From contig CAXKWD010000001.1 of the NCBI GenBank assembly GCA_964059195.1, positions 221,348,484-221,412,483 of the forward strand: a DNA stretch of 64,000 nt. The letters are read 5' to 3'. The notes under the pieces were generated by a model that saw only the letters and a program-made list of their open reading frames with translations, had not been told where the DNA came from and made no database searches. Of this stretch, positions 1-10,652 are shown piece after piece (the first letter of the stretch is position 1; the number at the start of each line of letters is the position of its first letter). A program made the translations under genes and the position numbers. This DNA comes from Ectobius pallidus. Its lineage: Eukaryota; Arthropoda; Insecta; Blattodea; Ectobiidae.

Positions 1-59
1 CATAACGACGAGCTTCATAACCTGTAACTGGTCACCGGATATAGTAAGGGTAATTAAAT

Positions 60-310
60 CATGGAGGATGAAATGGGCTGGACATGTTGCGCAAATGGTG
101 GAGGAAATACATAATATCTCAAAAATATTAACTGGGAGACCCAAAGAGAAGAGACCACTTGGAAGACCTAGATGAAGGTGGGAGGACAACTTCAGAATAG
201 ATTTAAGGGAAATATGATTTGAGAGGGATGGATGGAGTTAGCATAGAACAGGGTTGAATGGTGGGCTCAGGTAAGTGCAGCAGTGAACCTCTGGGTTTCA
301 TAAAATGGAT
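60..310 (+). pseudogene. LINE reverse transcriptase C-terminal remnant
   Basis: The translated plus strand reads like the C-terminal tail common in insect non-LTR retrotransposons: a WAGHVAQM-like block, then GRPKEKRPLGRPR, RWEDNFRIDLREI and a final alanine/asparagine-rich end. Stop codons interrupt it, so it is a dead fragment. The start lies at or before the window edge. No catalytic motif is present in this part. The LINE clade cannot be set from so short a piece. Confidence 0.6.
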
Positions 311-514
311 AATATTCGTTTAGCTTGCTTAGGAATTGTCTATTGCCATTAAGTATGTAGGTAAGTCTTTTCAATACTACATATAATAACAGTGTCATAA
401 TTTTGTTTTTAAACACAAAAGTTAATTGGAATGGACAGCCTTGACGAGATCATGTATGTCACTCTGCAGCCATTTTTAAGTAGAAATTAGCAAAGCTTGA
501 GAATAGATGTCTAA

Positions 515-1375
515 GGCTGGTACTCATAGTTGCAATAAGTTGTCCTTATATCCAAGTCGAACTTAAATCTTGTCTTAAGTTGAGTTCCTGGCACAAACAA
601 GTCGTACTTATGACATAGTTACTTTATAAAGTGAGACTTGACCAAGTAGAGTTTATTGCTGTTCCTAGTCACTAAAGTACGACTTTAGGATTGGGATTGG
701 GGTGAGGTATTAGAAGAAAATCGCGCCCCAGAGCGTTATTTGCGTAACATGATGAATCCATTTAAATTCTACATTAACAATGAATTTAAAGAGAGATTTC
801 GTTTTGAAAAAACACAATTTTTGGAATGTCAATCAGCTTTCTTTCATCAGAATTTCTCTCCACTGGCATTTCATATTGTCCAAAGCTTTCTAAACTGTTT
901 TCAATCTATCTAGAACTCAATTAATATTGAAATAAATGCATAAGTGTACTGGTATTTAATCTGAATGATGTCCAAGTGAATATATACACAGAATTTTCTC
1001 AAGAAACTATTGAACAGTTTACTTACACGCTGCATAATATGACTGGATGAATTATTGAATTCTTTGTTTACAATGCACATTGCCGTTTGTACTTTTATAT
1101 CATGACAGCGAAATACATACCTAGATGGCTTTGCACGAAAACTAAAAAAATCTGAAGTATGATTCACTGATTCAGTTGTTTTGGCAGTGAATGCGAGATT
1201 TTTCATATTATCAAGTTCGACTTTAATATGTAGAATAAGTAAAGCTTTATGAAGTCAAACTTAACAAAGAACGACTTTAAAGGAGACTATGAATACGAAA
1301 AGCATATAAGTCGACTTCTCCAATAAGCTTAGCTTTATAAAGTCCTTCTTAAGTCGCCAACTATGAATACCGGCC
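515..1375. mobile_element. PIF/Harbinger-like MITE with TAA target duplication
   Basis: The ends are inverted repeats of the form GGCTGGTACTCATAGTTG on the left and GGCCGGTATTCATAGTTGG on the reverse complement of the right end. Both are flanked directly by TAA (512-514 and 1376-1378), the usual 3-bp duplication of PIF/Harbinger elements. The interior is AT-rich, with short open frames but no transposase I can recognise, so it is likely non-autonomous. Confidence 0.7.
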
Positions 1376-1378
1376 TAA

Positions 1379-1750
1379 GCTGTCAGATATAGGTGTAGGA
1401 GCTAAGAAAACCGAAGGATGAAGTGCAAAGCTGCTATTGCATAAGTTTGAATGCATTGTTCGTGAAACATGTTAAGAGAAGCAATAAGTGTGTAAAGTCT
1501 TGAAGGCAGCAGCCAAATTAAGGATATTAGTCACCAATATTATTACATAATGGTATAGCAATAGGCCTACAGCTTTTTGAGAACTATGAAGAACCACCCC
1601 CTCTTCTGTTTGTTCTTCAAAGTGAAATATAGTGTTACTTAAATATATAAATACACTTAATTGAACTATACATCTATTTAAAAAATACTAAATACTAGTT
1701 TATATTTTTTGCATGGCACCAACTTATTTGTAAGAAATTATTAAAACAAA
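1379..1750. other. Unassigned AT-rich DNA
   Basis: I see no gene, repeat boundary or RNA gene here. One TAGGCCTA octamer lies at 1562-1569. Confidence 0.5.
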
Positions 1751-1758
1751 CAAAAGAC

Positions 1759-3013
1759 CAGTAGCGTAGCCAGAAAATAATTTCAGGGAGGGTCGAAAGT
1801 GCCAAGGGGTTTGGGAGTCACCCCTGGAAAATTTTTGAATATTGAACTAATGTTTACTGACGGATCTAAAACCTCAGAGGGGGTAGGAGCTGCTTACTAC
1901 CACCAAAACACTAACACCACACAACAATTCCCTCTTCGTCCCGAATTTTCCAACTATACGGCCGAAGTTATTGCTATCCGTCAGGCACTAATTTCCATCA
2001 ATACAACTAATGCTCACATCTTCATTTGTACGGACTCCCAAAGTGCCATTCAAAACATGGCAACCTGCTCACTCACCCCCAGCTTGGATGATGGGTAACA
2101 AACTGCAAATACCTAATACATAAACAAACAGACCAACGACATAATCACATCACACTTCTCTGGATCCCGGCACATCACAACATTAAGGGCAATGAAATTG
2201 CCGATACACTTGCTAAGGCCGCTACACGTCAAAACACACTCCACACTTTTCTTCTCCCCATTTCAGATGCAATCATCGCTTCCACTAAATCACTTAAAGC
2301 ATACAACATCCACTACAACTGTAAGCCTTGGTTTTATAATTTTCACACTCCACAATTTGCTGTATCTTTAATTTCCAAAATCAAATTTCATGTTGCCATT
2401 ACACCACAATATTTGTTCAAAATTAAAAGGAGAGCCACCCCCTCTGTGACTGTGGAGACGTAGGGGATGTTAATCATATTCTTTTAGGTTGCCCACAATA
2501 TAAACAACAAAATGATATTTTTTATTCATGACTTAACAAGACAAAGGGCATTGATCCATGGCATATTCTTCCCTTAATACACAATGACAAGAAACACATG
2601 AGCCAACTGATACATAGACATATAGTAAATTGCAAAATAAAAATCTGAATCACACCCACTACCCACTCCACACTAACACTTTGTTCTCATACCTTCCTTT
2701 ATACTCCACGAAGCTGCAACTACTTGAGTGTAGAGAGGCTTCACTAAATAAATCAAGAAGAAGACGAAGAAAATAACATTTTAAGCTATTTTAGCACTGA
2801 AAAACTAGTTAACAAATTTGTATACTATTCTCTTAGTCTAAGAAATAAGTTATAACATGTATTATTATTTATTAGAAAAGTTAAATACACATGGAACAGT
2901 GGTCACATTTACAAGTTCAGTATTTTATTATTAAATAATATAATTAAATAACATAAATAGAATCCTAGGTTTTGATTTCGGGGAGGTCCGGACCCCTCTT
3001 CCCTATGCCACTG
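1759..3013. mobile_element. hAT-type element with perfect 8-bp duplication
   Basis: The left terminus is CAGTAGCGTAGCCAG and the right terminus, reverse-complemented, is CAGTGGCATAGGGAAG, a typical hAT-like end. The 8-bp sequence CAAAAGAC flanks both ends exactly (1751-1758 and 3014-3021). Most of the interior is a LINE fragment on the plus strand, which probably landed in a short non-autonomous hAT. No hAT transposase is visible. Confidence 0.8.
1838..2776 (+). pseudogene. LINE RNase H domain and 3' end
   Basis: The frame from about 1838 encodes an RNase H fold: FTDGSKT (first Asp), a Glu in the YTAEVIAIRQAL block, TDSQSA (next Asp), and after a stop at about 2096 PAHHNIKGNEIADTLAKA. A cysteine/histidine cluster follows (CDCGD, HILLGCP). 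This order is the C-terminal end of I-, R1- or LOA-like non-LTR retrotransposons. The reverse transcriptase is absent, so it is a 5'-truncated copy. The 3' tail ends in an AATAAATCAAGAAG-rich run inside the hAT element. Confidence 0.8.
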
Positions 3014-3021
3014 CAAAAGAC

Positions 3022-3467
3022 AAACACCTTCTTACTAGAGGAGCTAGAGCAATGAGTGGCTGCAACACAGAGTACCAAAACTAATGAAAGTTGTGTGGGC
3101 AATTCAAATTATATTGATAACCTCCAGATATTTCTGAACACTTCCGAGTTTGAATATTCTTCCTATGGGCTATTCTGTCAACTTGTTGCCTGTGTTACAT
3201 TTGAATATTTGTTGCATAAACTTAAATAATAATACTAAATAGAAAATAAATTTTTTTAAAGTTGAATCTTGTCTCCCACCTCAGAAATCTGGTTGCCATG
3301 GTGATGTGATGGTTCACTTACTTAACCAAGCTTGTTACAACATTCAGTTAATTTAATTTAGTGAATAGGTCTAACAATATTGTACGATAACTTTCATGCA
3401 AAATCTGATGGAGGAAGCAAAATTGCAAAATGAAGATGAAACAAATTTAGTGAATAACTTCGTACTT
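3022..3467. other. Unassigned DNA
   Basis: No supported gene. A short open frame begins near 3396, but most of its length is the left arm of the inverted repeat that follows, so I do not treat it as coding. Confidence 0.5.
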
Positions 3468-3942
3468 AATAAATGCTACAGTGCACCTCAGTCAGATTGC
3501 ACCTGCTGCACATTGAGTTCCCCACCAGATGACGCTCCTATCCCCGGTGTGCTGCAAAGGAACTGCCTGGCAGTTGACTGACCTTGTCCTAGTATGTCTG
3601 TCCATCATTCTTCCTCTGTGTTTGTACGCTCAATAACTTAAATATGCTTTATCAGATTTTCATTTTAGGATAGAGATAAACTCAATAAGAGAAGAGCAAT
3701 TAATGCATGCTAATTGGAATTTCCTATCACAATGCCAAAAATGTGTGGATGTAGGAGGAAGACATTTCCAGCATCTGCTGTAATAAGGTAGGTGTCTATT
3801 TTCATTATTTTCAAACTTATTTCACATATTTTCATTGTCGAGCATGGATGAAGTCAGTCAACTGCCGGGCAGTTCCTTTGCCGCATACCAGGGATAGGAG
3901 CATCATCTGGAGATGCACAGTATAAGCTACTAACATTTATTG
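3468..3942. repeat. Imperfect inverted repeat, about 90-115 bp arms
   Basis: The left arm (3468-3582) and right arm (3853-3942) are reverse complements over the block CTCCTATCCC, a G/C-rich link, then GGCAGTTGACTGAC. The left arm carries an extra stretch of about 25 bp. The 270-bp spacer is unremarkable. It looks like a foldback repeat or two inverted copies of one dispersed repeat. No target duplication is clear. Confidence 0.6.
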
Positions 3943-3986
3943 AACTTGCTTAAGGAAGGTGGAATATGATAAGTTATTACCTCTTA

Positions 3987-4582
3987 GGGAGCATTCACAC
4001 CGAAGTAGTATGCCACTTGCAACGTGCTACCTGGATGCACGCTGCACGTTACTCATTTTAAATCCCAAATAAACAAGTTCAAGTCTTCACACCAAATTAG
4101 CATGGCAATAGTTCAGCTCACAGAGTGCAACATTCATTTCTTCAGATAGATCTGGACTTATTTCATGCGATGCTACTCGGGATGACGCATGCGTACAGTT
4201 GCCTTTTCAGCTGTTTTCTAATTGTTAAGAAAATTCAACACATATTCGCTTATGTAGCAGGAGATTATGACAAAGATTTCATGAAAACTTCTGGAAAGAG
4301 AGCTACAATTTGTACATGCGTAGGCTATATGATATGGCAATCTAAACTAGTAGGAAAAAAGCCTGGATTAAAAATGATGAAACTATATCCTCTTTAGGTA
4401 AATTACATTACTTTAAATGGGTTTATCAATTGTTCAGGTGAAAATATAAAATGTATGTTAAACTGCAGGTCGCATTCGCTACTTCGGTATGAATGCAAAA
4501 TTGTGAACCATGCTACTCGATGTGCAGCCTGTATCCACGTAGTGCGATTCGCATGCTACGCTACTTTGGTGTGAATGCTCAC
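3987..4582. mobile_element. Harbinger-like MITE with TTA target duplication
   Basis: The left end reads GGGAGCATTCACACCGAAGT and the right end, reverse-complemented, GTGAGCATTCACACCAAAGT. TTA lies at both flanks (3984-3986, 4583-4585). Subterminal copies of the GCTACTTCGGT / ATGCTACTCGATG block recur near the right end. A 90-residue open frame inside shows no domain I can name. Confidence 0.65.
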
Positions 4583-4739
4583 TTAGACTTAAAACTTAGT
4601 GACACAAAAAATTGAATTATCCGTAACACTGGATTAGTGGGAAAAGTTTAATATAAAACTTGTCATTTGCAGCCATCAACATGGGAGGGGATATTACAGT
4701 ATAATGGCAGGCAGAAAACTGCCAATAGAAGTCAATAGA

Positions 4740-6470
4740 AGTACCATCTTAAATCTAAATCTAAATATTACATTTTTTTTTTCATATTTCATATTTATTT
4801 GTTAGACCTTTAGGCAGTACAAACTGAAATCGGTCACATAAGCTATTTACATTAATACTTATCAACAACAACAACCTAAGCTATGCTAATTCAATCTATA
4901 ATTATTTACAATCTTATAAACATAATTACATGAGTCAATTGTTATACTAAGTTATACTAATACTATAACCTAAGTGACACTAAATGAACAAAATATACTT
5001 ACAGATTACATTAATTACCCTACCTTTTTATATCATGTAGCCTACTTATTTGAACTAAGTTGTTCTATCCTATTTGTATGTCAGATTCCAGTATTCTTGA
5101 ATATTATAAAAAGGATTTTTTTTTTTTTTAAGCCAGGAATATAGTTTTTCTGTAAATAAATTTGAGGACATTTCTTGAAGTTTATCTGGTAATCTCTATA
5201 TATATAAAAGGCTTTGTCCTGACTGACTGACTGACAGGAATCAACGTAGAGCCTAAACTATAACAGGTAGAGACTTGGAATTTTGTCAGTACCTTTGTTT
5301 CATAATGTAGGTGTTCATTAAGAAAGGATTTTGAAAAATTCTGATTTTAAATGCCAAATATCAAATGTTTTTGAGAATACTTAATCCCTTCTTACACAGA
5401 ATTATCGAATCCGAATCACATTTGACATTAAAAACATTGTTGTCGGTGGGTTTCAGATGGGTTTGGAATTAAATTAAATGGAAGTTTGACAATTACAGTT
5501 GGCTTTGTCTATTTTTGTCATACCTTGGAAATTAAACTTTTGCGATCGCTTGAATGTTGTAAGCCCTAATATGGTCAAACATTGTTTTATTTGGACGAAA
5601 CTCACTATACAGGGGTTTTCTGGACCAAGGAACTCGAATCTGAGGTCGCTTTTACCAGGCGACTCTATCTAATCGTGGTATGTAGTCCACGTGATTTAGG
5701 TGTTAATAAATATAATCATTTGACTCTTAATTTTTAATTTTTGAAATAATTATCGTGGGCTAAGCTGCGGGCACATGCTAGTTTGTTATATAATGTTATC
5801 CCAATATTGTTATGGTATCCTTTTGTTTTGTTAGATCAAATTTATTATGATTTCTAGTCTGATATGTATGTACTTGACTTCATGTTTTTTCTATGTTGTT
5901 TTTTACTAATGACAAGACATCAAAAATATATAAATTTGTTATTGTCAGTATGCCTGTCTCTATAAATAGTGGCTTGCAGTGCTCTAATTTATTAGCTTTG
6001 GTTATTATTCTAATGGCTTTTTTGTGGATAACTAATACTTGATTAATTCCTACCCCATTACCCCATACTACTAGACCATACCTTATTATACTCTGAAAAA
6101 ATGCATAATAGGCAGTCTTTACGTAATTTAAAGATACACATTTCTTTAATCTACTTATTAAAGAGATTACACATGAGAGCCTTTTACAAACCACTTCTAT
6201 GTGCTCTTTCCATGACAGATTTTTGTCAATGGTTATTCCTAATAATGTTGCATTTTTTTTCAATTTCATGATCATTTTCAGGAATTAATGTGACAAGTAA
6301 TGATTTAGTTTTTTCTTCATTCAAATATAAGCCATTATTTTTTAACCAGGCTGCTGCTTCCTCCACCGAATTTTTTGCTAAATTTTGTAATAGATTAAGA
6401 TTTTTATGGGTACTTAGTAAAGTTCTGCCATCTGCATATATTAATGAACTGTAGATAGGTTTAAGCTGAT
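4740..6470 (-). pseudogene. CR1/Jockey-type LINE 3' half, split by a Helitron
   Basis: Read on the minus strand from 6470, the sequence gives the end of a reverse transcriptase. The active-site box reads YADGRTLL instead of YADD, then come LGITIDKNLSWKEHI, an AYYAFFQSIIRYGLVVWG block and the LFIETGILTITNLYIFDVL tail. The 3' UTR continues to about 4740 and ends in a short repeat of TTTAGAT. A Helitron (5193-5781) lies between the coding part and the UTR. The mutated catalytic box and a frame shift near 6280 show it is inactive. Confidence 0.8.
5193..5781 (+). mobile_element. Non-autonomous Helitron, family 1
   Basis: It begins TCTCTATATATATAAAAGGC, followed by repeated TGAC, and ends in a GC-rich hairpin, then CTAG. 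The 5' neighbour base is A (5192) and the 3' neighbour is T (5782), as expected for Helitron insertion between A and T with no duplication. The interior shares long blocks with the copy at 33579-34195, for example ACTCACTATACAGGGGTTTT. There is no Rep/helicase gene. Confidence 0.75.
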
Positions 6471-6711
6471 ATCGTTAATCATTATTAAGAATCCAGGAAT
6501 ACACTTGAGGTAATTATCAGGAGCCATCTTGTAAATTCCACGTGATTATTCCGTTCAGTCCTCTCGACTGCATTCAGGGTACACATCATCAGCTATAATG
6601 CTGCAGTTGAATGGTTAGTTAAAAGTTTTCTTTGTAAGGACCTGTAAAAATTAAACACAATTTATTAACATTTAATACTGAGTAATACCTACATAGAGAA
6701 ACAATAGAGAT

Positions 6712-7835
6712 GTGCTTGTTACAAAGAGAGAAAAAGAAAGTAGCCTACACCCTTCCTGGCAAGTCGGGTGCCCCTTTTCGAGCACTGAGCAATCTTTAGC
6801 AGAATTGCTAAAGCTTTTTACAGAAATCACTTCCAGGGCACTGAAAATGTCCCCCAGTCCTCAATTCCGACAGACGCAGAAAGCGAGTAAGAGAAAATGA
6901 GAGACAGACACAGGCAGAGGAAAAAAGAAAGTAGCATACACCTTTCCTGGCATGTCGGGTGCCCCCTTTCAGGCACTGAGCATTCTTTAGCAGTTTTGCT
7001 AAAGCTTCTTACCCAAATCACTTCCAGGGCACTGAAAATGTCCCCCAGTCCTGATTTCCGACAGACGCAGAAAGCGAGTAAGAGAAAATGAGAGACAGAC
7101 ACAGGCAGAGGAAAAAAGAAAGTAGCATACACCTTTCCTGGCATGTCGGGTGCCCCCTTTCAGGCACTGAGCATTCTTTAGCAGTTTTGCTAAAGCTTCT
7201 TACCCAAATCACTTCCAGGGCACTGAAAATGTCCCCCAGTCCTGATTTCCGACAGACGCAGAAAGCGAGTAAGAGAAAATGAGAGACAGACACAGGCAGA
7301 GGAAAAAAGAAAGTAGCATACACCTTTCCTGGCATGTCGGGTGCCCCCTTTCAGGCACTGAGCTTCTTACCCAAATCACTTCCAGGGCACTGAAAATGTC
7401 CCCCAGTCCTGATTTCCGACAGACGCAGAAAGCGAGTAAGAGAAAATGAGAGACAGACACAGGCAGAGGAAAAAAGAAAGTAGCATACACCTTTCCTGGC
7501 ATGTCGGGTGCCCCCTTTCAGGCACTGAGCATTCTTTAGCAGTTTTGCTAAAGCTTCTTACCCAAATCACTTCCAGGGCACTGAAAATGTCCCCCAGTCC
7601 TGATTTCCGACAGACGCAGAAAGCGAGTAAGAGAAAATGAGAGACAGACACAGGCAGAGGAAAAAAAAAAGTAGCATACACCTTTCCTGGCAAGTCGGGT
7701 GCCACCTTTGGACACCAAGCATCTTTAGCAGAACTGCTAAAGTTTCTTAACCCTAATCAGAATCACTCCTGGGCATTGTCCCAAAGTCCTGATTTCGACG
7801 GAAGCGGAAAGTGAGTAAGAGAAAGGGAGAGAGAA
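6712..7835. repeat. Tandem array of about 191-bp units
   Basis: Six head-to-tail units start near 6712, 6897, 7088, 7279, 7446 and 7637. The four central units are almost identical; the outer two are diverged, as is usual at array edges. Each unit holds an inverted repeat CTTTAGCA-GTTT-TGCTAAAG. The unit at 7279-7445 is 24 bp shorter and lacks exactly this hairpin. Because 191 is not a multiple of three, the open frames on both strands restart in every unit; I regard them as by-products. Confidence 0.9.
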
Positions 7836-8940
7836 ATTATATTTTGATTCAAATTTGAGCAATGTTCAAAAAATGCTTAATCTATTTGAAGGAAATATGA
7901 TACTCAGGTTATGTACTCAAGCGTCCTGGAATGCCATCATCTTGTCGAGCTGACATAAGAATGTCTTTCCTCGCCAACAGCTTTCCAACACCTGCAGATA
8001 AATAATGACTTTTATGTTCTTTACAAGGGTTAAACAATAAGACTTTCATCCACATTTTCATGGTCTCCTTAACAGTAAAGTTTATAGTATTTTGCAAAAC
8101 ATTAAAGCCATGTTCTTGGAGCTACCCAGATAACATTTCCGTTGCTAAGTAACTGCAGAGATTAGTAAACAATAGACAACCCTCACTAAAAGCCTAAAAG
8201 CAAAACTATCAAGTTTCTGCCTTTTTTGGAGATTGTTAGTGGAGATTCATGTATTGTGTTGAATAGTTGCACCCACTTTGTTACTTTATAATATGTGATT
8301 ATTTTTTTATCCAGCTGTAAAAATGGACAATTGTGCCATATGAGAAGAATATTCTCTTTAAATACATTTATAGCATATAAGCATATAATAAGAGATTCTC
8401 ACTTGGATACCATCTCATACGAGTATACCTGGGAACAACCTAGCAGATGAATTATTGATATATTTCATATCCCTTGAGGGTTATGTTTAATTTTACAATT
8501 TTTCAGCATTATACCCTCAAAATATATGTCACAGGCTTATAGTAAATTCAGTCCTATTACAAAATGCCGGCAAATTATTGATGAAACTTCCATTCTGCAA
8601 TTTGACTGGTTACCCTTCAGGCATATTAAAAAGCAGGAAGGAGTCAGTCAGATTGTAAAACAAATTGTTAGGTCTATTTAAAATGTTAGCACTATAATTT
8701 AAACTGGAATGGAGCAAATATTACAGCAAAACGTAGTTTCATGGCCACAATTAATTTAAAGCGAATAGTATTATGTTTTAGCATGTACTCGTTTATAAAA
8801 CTGAGGAAAGGCTGATGAAATTGTGATAATGCATTGATAAGCGTTTTAAACAGAGCTTTCCACCCCTCCCCTCCCCTCATCTGGCTGACTCCATTACAGC
8901 ATATGTTTATATTCCTGAAGAGTAACCAGGGGAAGTCCGC
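7836..8940. other. Unassigned AT-rich DNA
   Basis: No gene, transposon terminus or RNA gene could be supported. Open frames of 60-95 codons here have no recognisable motif. Confidence 0.5.
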
Positions 8941-9125
8941 TGCCATCGGTGTATGGGTAGCATACTTGTCTTCCACCCTGACAGTCCGGGTTCGATTCCC
9001 GACCAGGTAGTGGGTTTTTCAGTAACGAGAAATCTCCCGGTTCAGAACTGGAATGGATCTATTAAGGTCCCAGTGTTGAGAAGTCAAAGGGTTTACACTA
9101 CCCGTCATTAATCTAATCTAATCAG
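8941..9125 (+). mobile_element. tRNA-derived SINE
   Basis: The head (about 8941-9008) resembles a tRNA, perhaps tRNA-Gly: a GCCATCGGTGTATGGGTAGC start with an A-box-like block, and a strong B box GGTTCGATTCC. It is followed by GGGTTTTTCAG and an unrelated body that ends in a short (AATCT)n run. This arrangement is an internal Pol III promoter plus body. The anticodon arm does not fold well, so it is not a functional tRNA gene. Confidence 0.7.
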
Positions 9126-9218
9126 GGAAATTAAAGGATGGATATTTCATTATTCATTAATAATATGCCAACATTTTGTAAAAAGACTGAATTCACTATT
9201 TGCATGCGACATATATAT

Positions 9219-9305
9219 TATAAGGCACCCTTATATAGCAGCCAAATCTACATATGAGAATGTATACCATGTAGATTTGACTTCTGTGTAAGGGTGCCTT
9301 GTAAT
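9219..9305. repeat. Short hairpin with about 35-bp arms
   Basis: ATAAGGCACCCTTATATAGC and further bases up to ACAT pair with ATGTAGATTTGACTTCTGTG and AAGGGTGCCTT across a 15-nt loop, with only a few mismatches. It could be a tiny foldback MITE or a pre-microRNA-like hairpin. No target duplication is evident. Confidence 0.65.
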
Positions 9306-10620
9306 TAGGGCCTGGGTTTTAGCCTTTTATAAAAGGTATTATATATATATGTATTAAAAAGCTCAGTCAAATAGCCGGAACTCTACTTGTAATAGGAAAT
9401 TGCACGGTGTCTGTCCAGTTCCCACTTCTAATTGCCCCATTATAACCCTCAGTTGCAGAGTCTTGTTTTCCTCCCCTTAAGGAATGTTGCTAGGCAAATA
9501 TCTTTTCATTTCACTTTCATGCAAGAAGGGTATAAAGTATGCATAGACATTCTTTGTTGTGTATTGAACCAAGCCAAGCTATGTAGGAGTAAAATATTAT
9601 AACAAATATGTGATAAAAAAAATCATATTCTCAAACAATGCAATGCACTACCAGTATCTTATCTGCATCAGTGGCTTACTAAGAGAGGGGGGCAGGGAAT
9701 CGCTTTGTACATAGGCCCCCAAATTTAATCTATTTTTTACTATATCAGTGACGAATCTTGGTTTCAGTTGTTTGAGAAATTTGTCTATTAAAATAACATT
9801 ATTTTTTAAACAATGAATTAACTAAAAAAAATAAGTTGGAAGCAACCACATCGAAAGTACTGTAATAATAATTATAAACCCTGACGAGCAAGAGAAGAGA
9901 GGCGCACAGAATAAGCATTCTGTTGTGTAGCGTTTCATTTTATATAAAGAAAAGTACTTGAATTTTAGAAAAAAAAAGAAAAGAAAAATAAATGGTAAAA
10001 GAAAACATGTAACTAAATAGTGAGAAGAATTCAGTGCTTAGTGCCAGTTTGGTAGTTGGACAGTTCAAACTATTGTAAGTATTCTTATTTGTTGTGCTTC
10101 GAACCTGAAATAGCCTGTAAGAAATTTGAGTTAGATCTACCACCATTAAAAAAACATGAAATGCAATTATGAAAGACAAAAAAATGAAAAAGACAAAAAA
10201 ATGAAAAAGACAAAGGCTTGAGAGTGGGAAATTGAGCGTCTGTCTGGTTCTATTTTCAAATTTACCCAAAAGATACCTTAGGTTTTATAAAAATACATTT
10301 GTTTTCTCGTTTTAGAAACAATAGAAATCTGTAAATACCTTTGCTGAAGTAATTGCATATTAACGTGGATTTCCTTTGTCCATAAGGCAGTGCTGGTACT
10401 CTAAACAAACTTATGGTAAAAACATAAAGTTGACTAATCCATAATAAAACAAGTGAATCCCAAAAGGAAAACTGATACATGCATTTCATTACTAAAATAT
10501 AGTTTATTCAGGGTTCACATAAATATAGTGAATTAGGCAGCTTACTATCACCCGCCTATTTCTATGGACTGTGTGAATGGAATGCATAGTGAATATTGGG
10601 TAGCCCCCCCTATCACTATT
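9306..10620. other. Unassigned DNA with a short A-rich tandem repeat
   Basis: No gene is supported. Around 10160-10215 a 17-bp unit, AAAAAGACAAAAAAATG, is repeated about three times. The open frame on the other strand (9940-10269) is low-complexity and is a shadow of this A-rich tract. Confidence 0.5.
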
Positions 10621-10628
10621 GGTATGGC

Positions 10629-10652
10629 CACGACCACCGAGAGAAGAAGGCC
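10629..10652 (+). repeat. P-element left terminal inverted repeat
   Basis: These 24 bases begin CACGACCACCGAG and end GAAGAAGGCC. They are the exact reverse complement of 24423-24446. This end lies 3' of the transposase gene. Confidence 0.85.

Noticed and set aside
4125..4397. 90-codon frame inside the Harbinger-like MITE
   Set aside because: No helix-turn-helix or DDE motif; length is plausible by chance.
6827..7705. Repeated 64-109 codon frames on both strands in the 191-bp array
   Set aside because: They restart in each unit and exist on both strands at once; they follow from the tandem DNA repeat and have no start context or domain.
9668..10620. Possible hAT element starting CAGTGGCTTACTAAGAGAGG
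   Set aside because: No matching right terminus or 8-bp duplication could be found.
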